Shown here piece after piece: positions 1 through 8,331 of a stretch of DNA of 52,953 nucleotides. The DNA is taken from IMG/VR virus record IMGVR_UViG_3300031565_000046, positions 1 to 52,953 of that record. One strand, 5' to 3'. Position 1 is the first letter of the stretch, and each line of letters begins with the position of its first letter. Both the position numbers and the translations under genes were made by a program. The notes under the pieces were generated by a model, which made no database searches, was not told the DNA's origin, and worked only from the letters and a program-made list of their open reading frames with translations. Source of the DNA: a virus.

Positions 1-190
1 AAATAGCATGTGCTTCTCCGTATGAAACTTCTGTTTCAGGCTCATGGCTGTGATTATTTACATTCCAGCGTTTACCGTAGCTAAATTTAACACGGTATCC
101 ATCTCCTTGTTTAAAAAGGATGGCTATGTATACTTTATCTGAAGTACCTTCTCTATACTCCAGCTCAGTTCTTTCAACTTCTTCCATCAT
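1..190 (-). CDS. WGR-domain protein, C-terminal part cut by window edge
   Basis: Starts at the ATG ending at 190, inside the last codons of the DNA ligase gene (14-base overlap), and runs off the left edge after 63 codons. The visible part is a WGR-type domain with the core EGTSDKVY ... GDGYRVKFSYGKR. It closely resembles the first 40 residues of the upstream ligase (QGSSDKVY ... GDGFVVNFAYGRR), so the two are probably paralogous segments. WGR domains bind DNA ends in PARP-type proteins. What follows in this protein cannot be seen. An alternative start is the adjacent ATG at 187. Confidence 0.75.
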   Translation of the reverse strand, partial: MMEEVERTELEYREGTSDKVYIAILFKQGDGYRVKFSYGKRWNVNNHSHEPETEVSYGEAHAI

Positions 191-1247
191 CGGTTCCTTG
201 TTTAGTTTTCAATTTGCTTAATAAGCATTCATCTTTATTTACATCATCTCGGATGCCCAACAAGACTGGTTGGTAAAGGGATCCCATTGGGTAATAATAG
301 AGATACTTAACCTCGACTATGTCACCAACTTTAGGCTTAGTTTGATTAGGGTAAACTGTTACATTACCCACCTCTTCCGTTTGATCTGCTGGTCCGGGCA
401 TCATATCATTTAATACAGCTATTCCTATTGAACTCTTCACATCACTCACTGAACTAACTATGCAAGATGCGGATTCATAAAACTTACACTTAAATTGAGA
501 TCCTCCAGAAGCAGGTCTTCCTGCGGAATATGGTGCATCCTTTAATTTGAATACAACTCCTTCAGCTTTATTGATTTTCAACCTCATGAATAAATCACCT
601 TTCTGCATTGTTGTCCAAGCTGTTTCAACAACTTGCAAACTCTTTACATTATTGGGAATGATATCTTCCAATATTGCAAATCTTGCTTCGTATGCCATGT
701 TAGGATAAGAAAGCATATCAAACACACGTAATACATCTCCCATATCTTCACCATCTATAAGCGCTGCACCACGTATTTGCTGACAATCCTTCACCATTTG
801 TGTGATTACTGGGACTTCTAATCCTTTTTTATTGATACCCAGGACTGTTGAGCCTGTATAATGAAGAAGCTTTCTTCTACCGTCATTCTTTTCTTGCATG
901 CAATAACGGTCATCATTTAAGTATTTCTCTACATCTTTTTCATCTATTTCATTTAAGAGCTGAGGTCTGATTCCTGTATCTGATTTGTCAACTACATTGA
1001 TTGTATCAGCTGGTTCACCAACTGGATTATAACCTTTAGATGTTTTAGACTTAACGAGCTTGTCATAAGTCTTTTTAGCCAAGTCATACTCAATTGGCGT
1101 ATCTGTTTTAGTACCTGTTGCCATAGCACTTCCTCTACGACCATAGGCAAAGTTAACTACAAAACCATCACCCTCTTTTTTGAGTTCTGCTTTGTATACC
1201 TTATCTGAGCTTCCTTGTTTGAAAGCTAATTCTATTGATTCATTCAT
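174..1247 (-). CDS. ATP-dependent DNA ligase with N-terminal WGR domain
   Basis: 357 residues. Residues 1-45 form a WGR domain. A nucleotidyltransferase core follows with motif I EKNDGRR (Lys120 is the expected AMP acceptor), motif III LIDGEDMGDVLRVFD, motif IV EGVVFKLKD and motif V QFKCKF. It should seal nicks during replication or recombination; the WGR domain may recruit it to DNA ends. A short C-terminal OB-like part (GDIVEVKYLYYYP) follows. The start overlaps the stop of the upstream methyltransferase gene in a TAATG arrangement, so the two are translationally coupled. Function rests on motif recognition. Confidence 0.85.
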   Translation of the reverse strand: MNESIELAFKQGSSDKVYKAELKKEGDGFVVNFAYGRRGSAMATGTKTDTPIEYDLAKKTYDKLVKSKTSKGYNPVGEPADTINVVDKSDTGIRPQLLNEIDEKDVEKYLNDDRYCMQEKNDGRRKLLHYTGSTVLGINKKGLEVPVITQMVKDCQQIRGAALIDGEDMGDVLRVFDMLSYPNMAYEARFAILEDIIPNNVKSLQVVETAWTTMQKGDLFMRLKINKAEGVVFKLKDAPYSAGRPASGGSQFKCKFYESASCIVSSVSDVKSSIGIAVLNDMMPGPADQTEEVGNVTVYPNQTKPKVGDIVEVKYLYYYPMGSLYQPVLLGIRDDVNKDECLLSKLKTKQGTDDGRS

Positions 1248-2077
1248 TATCCAAAAGGGTTAGGTTTTTCAATGACAACTATTGCTGTCTTTACTGTGGT
1301 GCCACTTTCTTTAAAAGTACCTGCATCTACCATTTCTAAATAAACACGGTCACCGTTTTTTCTATAAAACTGAGCATCTGTCCCGATTCTTGAGAATCTA
1401 TCCCAATCAAAACCATCAGTACCATTTTCTAAATCATCGCATAACCAGTTACGAAACTCAGTAGACTTTTTATTAGAACTGTGTATCCAAGATAAAGATG
1501 TAATGCATGCTACTAAACCTTCATCCTCCAGTAGATCATACATCTTTCTCAGATGTTCTATATCTTGCCCTTTAGTAAAAGGTGGGTTAGCTACAATACG
1601 ATCAAACTTATCATCACAATCTGTTAGGAAGTTTTCTCCCATAAATATAACACCACCTACACCCATTAAGATGCTTTGATTTTGAGGCATTAATTCATAA
1701 CAATCTACCATTATATTTGGTATCTGTCTTCTGATTGCTTCAACAATAGCGCCTTGTCCTGCACTTGGTTCTAGTATATTATGTTCAGGATCTAGTTTAG
1801 CTAGCTCTACTAAATGGTCGCATAATTCATCAGGAGTAGCAAAGAATTGGAAATCCTTCTTCAGGTTTACCTTTTCTCCTGCAGCTACTCTGCCTAATAA
1901 TTCACTAGGGTCATGCGGGAATACAAAGCCCGCTACTTTACCTCCTTTCCATTTTCCTCCAATGCCTTCTAGGTGTTTTTTAATGTCCATGTAGGCTTTA
2001 CGATCTAATTGACCGTCCGGTAACTTAACTACGGTACCATCAACGGTACACGCTTGTAATATTTCTTCTGTTGTCAT
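1247..2077 (-). CDS. Adenine-type DNA methyltransferase (class I, NPPF motif)
   Basis: 276 residues from the ATG at 2077 (MTTEEIL). A longer in-frame start at 2113 would overlap the neighbour by 26 bases and is less likely. The AdoMet-binding motif I reads ILEPSAGQGAIVEAI and the catalytic motif IV reads IVANPPF, the order of N6-adenine or N4-cytosine methyltransferases. The N-terminal about 85 residues (LDRKAYMDIKKHLEGIGGKWKGGK) are a small domain often preceding phage methyltransferases of this kind. It may modify phage DNA against restriction. Specificity cannot be told. Confidence 0.75.
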   Translation of the reverse strand: MTTEEILQACTVDGTVVKLPDGQLDRKAYMDIKKHLEGIGGKWKGGKVAGFVFPHDPSELLGRVAAGEKVNLKKDFQFFATPDELCDHLVELAKLDPEHNILEPSAGQGAIVEAIRRQIPNIMVDCYELMPQNQSILMGVGGVIFMGENFLTDCDDKFDRIVANPPFTKGQDIEHLRKMYDLLEDEGLVACITSLSWIHSSNKKSTEFRNWLCDDLENGTDGFDWDRFSRIGTDAQFYRKNGDRVYLEMVDAGTFKESGTTVKTAIVVIEKPNPFG

Positions 2078-2087
2078 AATATTAATT

Positions 2088-2426
2088 TTAACCAGCGTAG
2101 ATATTATCCCCACTGAATGTTTTAGTTTCTAAATTATCCCCAGTCATTTCTTCTAACTTTTCTATAGGATGTAATAACTTTATAATATCTTCATCTTTAT
2201 CTATTGAGTGGAATGACCAACCCATAGGACCAAGATATTGTGGTCTTTTTCCTACTTTTTCGCTGCTGCAAAAATGACATATAGAATTTCTTGCTAATAA
2301 CTCTGGATAACAGTTGCATTCGGTTTGTCCACCTTTGGATAATCCCATAAACCTATAGAGAGTTATTGCAAAACCTTTATCTTGACTTTGTCTTTTATGT
2401 GCTTTAAAATGCGTTGCCGTATTCAT
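2088..2426 (-). CDS. Small hypothetical protein with Cys pairs
   Basis: 112 residues, not recognised. Four cysteines in CNCYPEL and ICHFCSSEK could bind one zinc ion. The C-terminal 40 residues are acidic. It overlaps the stop of the upstream ParB-like gene by 23 bases, so the leftward genes are tightly packed and probably cotranscribed. Confidence 0.6.
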   Translation of the reverse strand: MNTATHFKAHKRQSQDKGFAITLYRFMGLSKGGQTECNCYPELLARNSICHFCSSEKVGKRPQYLGPMGWSFHSIDKDEDIIKLLHPIEKLEEMTGDNLETKTFSGDNIYAG

Positions 2427-2781
2427 TTTTTTTATAATTTAATAGTTCTGCTTCTGTTGTAAGACAGTTATAATCTACTTCAGTTTCAATGTAATTTAAC
2501 TCAGCTTTGATTGCTGCTAATGTTCTGTGATGACCGTTTGTAACATACCAAACTTCCTGATTCAGGTGTTCTGCAGTTACTTGTTCTCCGGTCATAAAGA
2601 AAAGGTCTTCATTCTCAATATCATCCTCATTTATGGTAGATGCATATCCGAGAATAGGTGGAAAACCGTTATGACCAGTATCTATGTCATTCCCTTTCAT
2701 TTCTATAGCATATGCTTCTACTACTGCATCATCTACAGGATTAGTAAAAGCACTGATGATACGATTAGTTGGATACATCAT
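2404..2781 (-). CDS. ParB/sulfiredoxin-like domain protein
   Basis: 125 residues. The segment VWYVTNGHHRTLAAIKAEL resembles the nucleotide-binding signature of ParB N-terminal domains (a GHxR-type motif after a beta strand), preceded by a region resembling the usual substrate loop (FPPILGYAS). Phages carry many stand-alone ParB-like domains with nuclease or CTPase activity. No HTH is present, so classical partitioning is unlikely. Overlaps both neighbours by about 20 bases. Confidence 0.6.
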   Translation of the reverse strand: MMYPTNRIISAFTNPVDDAVVEAYAIEMKGNDIDTGHNGFPPILGYASTINEDDIENEDLFFMTGEQVTAEHLNQEVWYVTNGHHRTLAAIKAELNYIETEVDYNCLTTEAELLNYKKNEYGNAF

Positions 2782-2962
2782 TAGTTAGGGTTTTTACAGT
2801 TGCAATAGCCTCATCCCTGTTAGCTGCCATAAATGGACCAACTACTATTTCACAAAAAGGACTTTCATTAGCCTCTTGAATATCAAGTGGCTCAAAGTAT
2901 CTCTTTGCTTGGTAAGTACCTTCGGTGTGCTTATAGCCCCACCATTGATTTTTATCACTCAT
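2765..2962 (-). CDS. Small hypothetical protein
   Basis: 65 residues, not recognised. N-terminal aromatic patch (NQWWGYKH) and a C-terminal helix rich in Ala, Asp and Thr. The start ATGA overlaps the stop of the upstream gene by 4 bases. The size and packing are typical of early host-takeover genes. Confidence 0.6.
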   Translation of the reverse strand: MSDKNQWWGYKHTEGTYQAKRYFEPLDIQEANESPFCEIVVGPFMAANRDEAIATVKTLTNDVSN

Positions 2963-3153
2963 AATCCAGCTTTTTTAATGAAGTGATTAGCTACTTCAGG
3001 TATATGTTTCTTATAGTAAGGTTGGTTATCCTTACACCAGTCACGTACTTCCTGCTTATCTTTAAATGTTTGGTGCTGAAAGAATATTTCTAGTTCATCA
3101 ATAAAGTCTTGAACTGTCCAGCCTTCCCATATATGTTTGCTTGTATCACTCAT
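2959..3153 (-). CDS. Small hypothetical protein
   Basis: 64 residues, not recognised; soluble, aromatic and charged, predicted mostly helical (FIDELEIFFQHQTFKDKQ). It is coupled to the following gene through a 4-base ATGA overlap and lies 3 bases after the gene at 3157. Confidence 0.6.
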   Translation of the reverse strand: MSDTSKHIWEGWTVQDFIDELEIFFQHQTFKDKQEVRDWCKDNQPYYKKHIPEVANHFIKKAGL

Positions 3154-3156
3154 GAT

Positions 3157-3414
3157 TTAATTTTTAATTCTAAATACACTTATTTTCTTAGGATTACCGT
3201 CACCGTCTGTGGTATAGAGCGTATCATGTATTAGACAATACTCGTAAGGAAAACCTTGTACCCAACATTGGGTACGTGTTTCCTCTCTTACGCTATTTCT
3301 ATGCATTGTTATACTAGTTCCGAGTTGGTATTCACCTTCTTTTAAACGGACTGTTGGTTTATGGATTGGGTCTGATTGAGCTATATACTCGGTAAGCGTT
3401 AGCATGGAGCCCAT
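3157..3414 (-). CDS. Small hypothetical protein
   Basis: 85 residues, not recognised. Beta-rich with two cysteines (TQCWVQGFPYEYC). A second ATG two codons in (MLTLTEY) is a possible alternative start. It overlaps the upstream gene by 16 bases. Confidence 0.55.
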   Translation of the reverse strand: MGSMLTLTEYIAQSDPIHKPTVRLKEGEYQLGTSITMHRNSVREETRTQCWVQGFPYEYCLIHDTLYTTDGDGNPKKISVFRIKN

Positions 3415-3680
3415 CCTACAAAGCCATAAGATCCATCGCCTTTGTCATATGCAGCCACTTCACCTTTGTCCATATTATCTAAAGCCCATTCTTCAAAAGC
3501 TTCCTCACCTAACTCCTTGTATTTTGCTGTTTTATCAGCTCCGAATGTACAAGAGTTTATTTCTCCACTGTAGCCTTGTTGGTGACCGTATTCTTCAGCG
3601 GCTTCTTCTTTTGCTGTTCTAAAGGCTTGCATCATATTGTCACCTTTTTGGATTACGTGTATATTATTTGCTCCCATCAT
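3399..3680 (-). CDS. Small hypothetical protein
   Basis: 93 residues, not recognised. The middle (FRTAKEEAAEEYGHQQGYSG) and the C-terminal Gly/Tyr-rich segment GDGSYGFVGWAPC recall small phage proteins with a GxxGYSG-type core. Its start overlaps the end of the upstream gene by 17 bases. Confidence 0.6.
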   Translation of the reverse strand: MMGANNIHVIQKGDNMMQAFRTAKEEAAEEYGHQQGYSGEINSCTFGADKTAKYKELGEEAFEEWALDNMDKGEVAAYDKGDGSYGFVGWAPC

Positions 3681-3966
3681 CTAAGTTTTTAACATAGCCT
3701 TCTGGATTCCATTCTGGATTCGTGCTATGTGAGGTTATTAATTGTTCTTTCTCAGCTGCCATTATACGCAGCTCTTTGTGATACTCTTCTTCTGAGTCAC
3801 GTTTATCTACTCCGGCATCAGAACCCTGTTTGAACTCAAACGTTGGATCCATATCCTCTACTATTACAATCAGACCTCCCTTTACTTCATCAGGTTGGGT
3901 AGTTATCCGAATGTACTTTATTTCCTTGATGTTATTATCAAACACCTTTAATGCAGTTACTGGCAT
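3664..3966 (-). CDS. Small hypothetical protein
   Basis: 100 residues, not recognised. The N-terminal half is strand-rich (ALKVFDNNIKEIKYIRI), followed by an acidic region and a charged helix (DSEEEYHKELRIMAAEKEQ). It lies one base from the upstream gene at 3968. Confidence 0.55.
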   Translation of the reverse strand: MPVTALKVFDNNIKEIKYIRITTQPDEVKGGLIVIVEDMDPTFEFKQGSDAGVDKRDSEEEYHKELRIMAAEKEQLITSHSTNPEWNPEGYVKNLDDGSK

Positions 3967-3967
3967 A

Positions 3968-4534
3968 TTAAAATTGATTTTCTAACCATTTGATAAACTC
4001 TGCAGTATCTAGTCCATCCTTGCCATGCTTGTATGCATTTAAAGCAATTTCTTTTATCTGCTGAGATGTTAATATCCGTGGTCTTCTTGGTTTAACTGTT
4101 TTATTGATTAGTATTTTAGCAGTACAGTTTTCAGTACAGCATTTCTTGCAGTCAGTTTGACTTCTTGCTGCCAAAAACTGTGCTGTACAGGTATCACATA
4201 CGCGTATGTGCTTACCTTCTTTAAACTTCTGTGGTACTAATTCAAATTCAATGAATTCATCAGAGTTTACCTCTTTACTACGAATTGAATTTGACCATTG
4301 ATTATACTTTAGGGGATAACTACCACTATCTCCTATTACAACTAATCTACATAACTGAGCATTTATTGGAACTGTATAATCATCAAAGCCTTGGCCCATG
4401 ACTACCCAATCTCCTGCCGGATCAATATGTTTAATGGTGATTATCTCCATTCTATTTTTTTCAAAGAGTACAGCAATTGAACCTGCTTCTAGCTCTTTGA
4501 CATTTAGTTCTTCTGTTTTGACTTGACCTACCAT
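3968..4534 (-). CDS. Zinc-ribbon-containing hypothetical protein
   Basis: 188 residues. The N-terminal about 110 residues look like a small beta-barrel (LEAGSIAVLFEKNRMEI). A Cys-rich knuckle follows (CDTC ... CKKCCTENC, residues about 118-142), then a C-terminal helical segment. Such a knuckle could bind nucleic acid or protein. Overlaps the upstream gene by 7 bases. No family assigned. Confidence 0.6.
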   Translation of the reverse strand: MVGQVKTEELNVKELEAGSIAVLFEKNRMEIITIKHIDPAGDWVVMGQGFDDYTVPINAQLCRLVVIGDSGSYPLKYNQWSNSIRSKEVNSDEFIEFELVPQKFKEGKHIRVCDTCTAQFLAARSQTDCKKCCTENCTAKILINKTVKPRRPRILTSQQIKEIALNAYKHGKDGLDTAEFIKWLENQF

Positions 4535-5097
4535 TCTTGATCTTCTGTTAGATGTGCAACACTAAATTTAAAAGTACCAGTTTCATTACCGTCTTCATCT
4601 TTATCAGGAACTAACATTGCTTCAGCATATATTTTGGGTTTATCACCCATTAATCTAGCTACATCTCCTGTTAAAGGACCTTCATATTCAAATTCTCTGA
4701 ATTCATCATATATAAGCATTGACTGTTCAGCTTTGTTACTGGCTAATGAACGTTGTATTTTAATGATTCTCATTTCTTCTTTCTTGATATCATCCTCTTC
4801 AACTTCAATAGGTTTATTATCTAACTTAGTTAAGTCTTCGGGTTTAAGGCCAAATACATTAATATGCGTAATGTTATCAGCTATCTTACCGGTTAGCTTA
4901 TCCATTTCGTTAACTTCCCGCACAACAGTTAATGTACCATCTTCAGCATAGCTATAAATAGAACATACATGACCGGTTTCTGTAATTTGATACTCATGTG
5001 TTGGTGGGACTTTTTCTATTAGTTCTTGTATTTTCTTAGGACGTGTCTTATAGAAAGCGGACTCTCGTATAAGCTCTATGGTTAAGTTTTTTTTCAT
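4528..5097 (-). CDS. Hypothetical protein, 189 residues
   Basis: Not recognised. Soluble, acidic, with a basic N terminus (FYKTRPKKIQELIEKV) and a central charged helix. Its start overlaps the stop of the upstream gene at 5094 (ATGA). The plus-strand open frame 4634-4951 lies inside it and is treated as a shadow. Confidence 0.6.
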   Translation of the reverse strand: MKKNLTIELIRESAFYKTRPKKIQELIEKVPPTHEYQITETGHVCSIYSYAEDGTLTVVREVNEMDKLTGKIADNITHINVFGLKPEDLTKLDNKPIEVEEDDIKKEEMRIIKIQRSLASNKAEQSMLIYDEFREFEYEGPLTGDVARLMGDKPKIYAEAMLVPDKDEDGNETGTFKFSVAHLTEDQEW

Positions 5098-5333
5098 TTG
5101 CTTCGTATTGCGTCAATTGCTTTTGACAGTTCTACATACACCGTATTTTGCTTAGTGTTTACTTCCATTTTAGAATTACCCACTACACTTAATACAGGCA
5201 TTATTTTTCCTCCCACGTTTTGAAAGGTTTTTACTCTACATACTTGAATCTTTCCGCCTTCATTGGCTTCTTTCTTTACGTACTTATTATGTACAGCATA
5301 GACCATTGATCCTATTTTTAAATGTTCATACAT
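5094..5333 (-). CDS. Small hypothetical protein
   Basis: 79 residues, not recognised. The pattern LKIGSMVYAVHNKYVKKE ... KIQVCRVKTFQN suggests a small SH3-like or KOW-like barrel. It lies one base after the cytosine methyltransferase gene. Confidence 0.55.
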   Translation of the reverse strand: MYEHLKIGSMVYAVHNKYVKKEANEGGKIQVCRVKTFQNVGGKIMPVLSVVGNSKMEVNTKQNTVYVELSKAIDAIRSK

Positions 5334-5334
5334 C

Positions 5335-6795
5335 TTAATTCAATTTTTGATGGTTTTGTAAATAAAGCTCTTCAATTAATTTTTGAGCCATTAACGGAAC
5401 TACTGAGTTACCAATAGCTTTCTTTTGAATTTGCTGAGAACCGATTAGTTGATATGCTGGATCAAATCCCTGTATCAGCTTTAATTCATCAGCAGTTAAA
5501 AATCTAGTCTTAATGTCTATTAAATAATTCATCTTTTTATTTAATGTAACAAGACTCCCTTTAGGTACCGTCATTATAGTTGACAGTGGATCATTCACCG
5601 ATGCAACATTACTACCCGGATTATTGCCTGAGTTAAAATGATGTTGTATGAATGCTATTTTTTCCATAGTAACTAAGCTATGTATATTAGCTGTTGGAAT
5701 GGTTTTAAGTGGTTCTTTTAATGAACTAGCTCTTTCATTCCCTTCTCTTTTTGCAGTATAATTTTGCGTTGTAAAAGAGGCTTTTTCCAAGGTTACCATG
5801 TATTTTTGATCTTTGTATGCCATTATTGTAGGCATAGGTTGATTAACAGAACGGTTAGTGCCAAAATGTTCAGCTACAAACTGTTCCTTCTCAATGCTAA
5901 CAAGTACATGTCTGTCTTTTGTGGTAATGGTATGCAACGGTGTTTTTAATGAACTATTGTTATCTCCATTACCGTAATACTTCATGATGAAATTATGATC
6001 ATACATTAAATCACCATCTATGCAGAATTTTTTAATACCTGCAGCTATTCTTTTCTGAGTATTCTTAACAAGAGGTTTTCTGACATTCTTGGGTAAACTA
6101 TTGTTATAAGCTCTACCAAAGATGGAATTGCCTTCATCAGATAAGTTTATGTAATCTTTACATGGTAACCATTTAAGTTTACCATCTTTACCTGTTTTAG
6201 AATGAGTTGGTTTAGGAAATGTAATATCTTGGCCTACTTTAGCAAAGATACCAAAGTATCTACTGCGTGAAGTACGTGCTCCAAAATCAGCTGAGTTTAA
6301 AATAGCATAATCATATTCATAACCCATTTCCTTAATGTTATCAACCCAGTTCTTATAGTGAATACCTTTTTTGTCAGGATCTGCAACCGAGACTAGCTTG
6401 CCCTTTCTCTTTACCTCCATCAAAGGGCCCCATGTAAGGAACTCTTTTACATTCTCTATAATTATGAATGACGGATTTGTTTTTTCAATGTATCTGTACA
6501 TCTGTCTAGCTAGCATTCTACTGTCTGCATCACGACTTTGACCTCCTTTTGCTCCAGAAAAATGTGTACACTCTAAGCTAGCCCATAATAAATCTACTTC
6601 AGTTAACTTAGATATATCCATACTCACAATATCTTCCTCATAATGTTTTGTATTAGGATGATTGATTGTGTGAGCTTTGATGGCATTTTCATCATGATTA
6701 ATAGCCCAAGCAACTTCAGCGAAGTCACTATTAACTATTCCATGCGAAGTACCACCAGCTCCACAAAACATATCACCTACTCTGAGTTTTCTCAT
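5335..6795 (-). CDS. dcm: C5-cytosine DNA methyltransferase with repeated recognition region
   Basis: 486 residues. Motif I is GDMFCGAGGTSHG (residues 7-19). The catalytic loop is ECTHFS with Cys76, where most relatives have a Pro-Cys pair. Motif VI is IIIENVKEF (112-119), motif VIII is DFGARTSRSRYF, and motif X is AIGNSVVPLMAQ near residue 460. Between VIII and X, residues about 268-420 hold four imperfect repeats of 35-42 residues sharing F-x3-[HNY]-[FY] ... PLxTI ... LV-x2-EK; this is the target-recognition region. It probably protects phage DNA by C5 methylation. The start follows the gene at 6798 by 2 bases. Confidence 0.9.
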   Translation of the reverse strand: MRKLRVGDMFCGAGGTSHGIVNSDFAEVAWAINHDENAIKAHTINHPNTKHYEEDIVSMDISKLTEVDLLWASLECTHFSGAKGGQSRDADSRMLARQMYRYIEKTNPSFIIIENVKEFLTWGPLMEVKRKGKLVSVADPDKKGIHYKNWVDNIKEMGYEYDYAILNSADFGARTSRSRYFGIFAKVGQDITFPKPTHSKTGKDGKLKWLPCKDYINLSDEGNSIFGRAYNNSLPKNVRKPLVKNTQKRIAAGIKKFCIDGDLMYDHNFIMKYYGNGDNNSSLKTPLHTITTKDRHVLVSIEKEQFVAEHFGTNRSVNQPMPTIMAYKDQKYMVTLEKASFTTQNYTAKREGNERASSLKEPLKTIPTANIHSLVTMEKIAFIQHHFNSGNNPGSNVASVNDPLSTIMTVPKGSLVTLNKKMNYLIDIKTRFLTADELKLIQGFDPAYQLIGSQQIQKKAIGNSVVPLMAQKLIEELYLQNHQKLN

Positions 6796-6797
6796 AG

Positions 6798-7187
6798 TTA
6801 ATTATTTTGTACATTGTGAGATGTCCCGCCATTACCGGTTCGAGTTATTTCAAAATGCTTTTCTAACATCTTCATTGTTTCAATACATGCTAATGCTTGT
6901 GGCCCGATGGTATTGCAAAATATGTCAAACATATTTACAGTATCTTCTTGAGCTTTATTACGCTTAGCAGCATCGCCTCCAAAATCTTCTTGGAGGCGAG
7001 CTCTTACTCTTATCCCATTTACTCCTGGTGAATTATCTATAAATGCACATGAATAACTAGGATCTATTTTTAACAAATGTTCACCGTATCCCGGTGTATG
7101 AAGCACAATTGCTCCAGCAATGTCATGCTCATCAAGAATTGCCTTGATTTGTTCCATTGCTTTTTTAAGTTTAGGACTATATTGCAT
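6798..7187 (-). CDS. Conserved-looking hypothetical phage protein
   Basis: 129 residues. The pattern KKAMEQIKAILDEHDIAG, then a strand with HTPGYGEHLLKIDPSYSC, is one I associate with uncharacterised phage proteins but cannot name. It lies between the helicase and the cytosine methyltransferase, suggesting a link to DNA metabolism. No enzyme motif seen. Confidence 0.6.
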   Translation of the reverse strand: MQYSPKLKKAMEQIKAILDEHDIAGAIVLHTPGYGEHLLKIDPSYSCAFIDNSPGVNGIRVRARLQEDFGGDAAKRNKAQEDTVNMFDIFCNTIGPQALACIETMKMLEKHFEITRTGNGGTSHNVQNN

Positions 7188-7197
7188 AATTTATTTT

Positions 7198-8316
7198 TTA
7201 GATTATTGGATGAATCCATTCTATTTTACTTTGATCAAACTGCTCTAATGCACTTGTTACCCAATCTTTATCAATACTATTTACATAGCATAAAATATGG
7301 ATGGTTGCTACAGCATCAGGATTCAATCTAAGAAATCTACCAATCTTTTGTGCAGCTTTCTTATTATTAGCATACGAGTGCATAATGATACCTGTTTCTA
7401 AGTTAGGTATTGTTACACCCTCACTAAGCTGTTCAACAGCACTTAGTTTTAAAATAGAACCATCCTTAAACATTTTCAAATTATCTTCTGACTTTTTGTT
7501 TTTAGAGTGAAAGCTATGATCACACAGTCTATCAGCTTGGTCTTGTGTATTAGTGAAGATTAATGTTTTCTTTGTCACCTTAGCCAATAGCTTTGCTGCA
7601 TAACGCTCTTTACTAGCAAAACCTTGTAACGCTTTCATTCTCTGAATTCGTGTTATTTGTTGTTGCTGAGGACTGTTGGCATTATAAACGCGAGTATCCC
7701 AATATTGATAGTTCTTTATTTCAGATGTCATAAAGTTTGGCCCCTTCTTATTTTCAATAGATATGTTTGGTTCACCATCTAAATACAATTGGTGCACGAA
7801 TATCTTATAATCATTGAGGATTCCATCATCTATAGCATCATCTGTAACGTACTCATATACTTTGGGACAGAAGTAATTACACATCTTACCTTTTTCAGTA
7901 TTTTTATAAACAGGATACGTCCCCGTAAGACCCACTATAGTACCACCTTTTGCTTCAAATTCCAACAACCATTCTTTGTGTGACATTTTTAAGGAATGAC
8001 ACTCATCTAAATAGACTATATCAAAATTATTAGGATCTAACTTAGTTAATGAACGATATGATGAGAATGTCATATGATCTAGTAAATTACTAAACCCGAA
8101 CTTTTCTGCATCTTCTGTCCATGATTTATAGATAGTCTTCTTGGGTGTTGCAATTAGATAGCTTACAAAATCATTATAGTTTTTATTCATATGTTTTAAT
8201 CCCAATAGGCATTTTCCAACGCCCATTGAGACAACTGTTCCTGATTTTTTAAGCGAACCTATTGCATTAAGCGCTTCCGTTTGGATTGCGTCTTTATCTT
8301 TAGTTTCTTCTTTCAT
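7198..8316 (-). CDS. SF2-type helicase/ATPase
   Basis: 372 residues. Motif I is VSMGVGKCLLG, with Cys where the P-loop normally has Thr or Ser. Motif II is DIVYLDECH (DECH box), motif III GLTGTYP, motif IV TLIFTNTQ, motif V LSEGVTIPNLETGII and motif VI QKIGRFLRL. This is a compact two-lobe SF2 enzyme related to phage UvsW or restriction-type helicases, likely acting in branch migration or replication restart. The small size leaves little room for accessory domains. A downstream 129-residue protein is probably cotranscribed. Confidence 0.8.
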   Translation of the reverse strand: MKEETKDKDAIQTEALNAIGSLKKSGTVVSMGVGKCLLGLKHMNKNYNDFVSYLIATPKKTIYKSWTEDAEKFGFSNLLDHMTFSSYRSLTKLDPNNFDIVYLDECHSLKMSHKEWLLEFEAKGGTIVGLTGTYPVYKNTEKGKMCNYFCPKVYEYVTDDAIDDGILNDYKIFVHQLYLDGEPNISIENKKGPNFMTSEIKNYQYWDTRVYNANSPQQQQITRIQRMKALQGFASKERYAAKLLAKVTKKTLIFTNTQDQADRLCDHSFHSKNKKSEDNLKMFKDGSILKLSAVEQLSEGVTIPNLETGIIMHSYANNKKAAQKIGRFLRLNPDAVATIHILCYVNSIDKDWVTSALEQFDQSKIEWIHPII

Positions 8317-8331
8317 GATAGGTTGTATTAA

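Noticed and set aside
2078-2113. Upstream start for the methyltransferase gene
   Set aside because: It would overlap the neighbouring gene by 26 bases, while the ATG at 2077 has the usual A/T-rich leader.
4634-4951. 105-codon plus-strand frame opposite the gene at 4528
   Set aside because: Low-complexity Ser/Leu/Ile composition and full overlap with a minus-strand gene that fits the operon.
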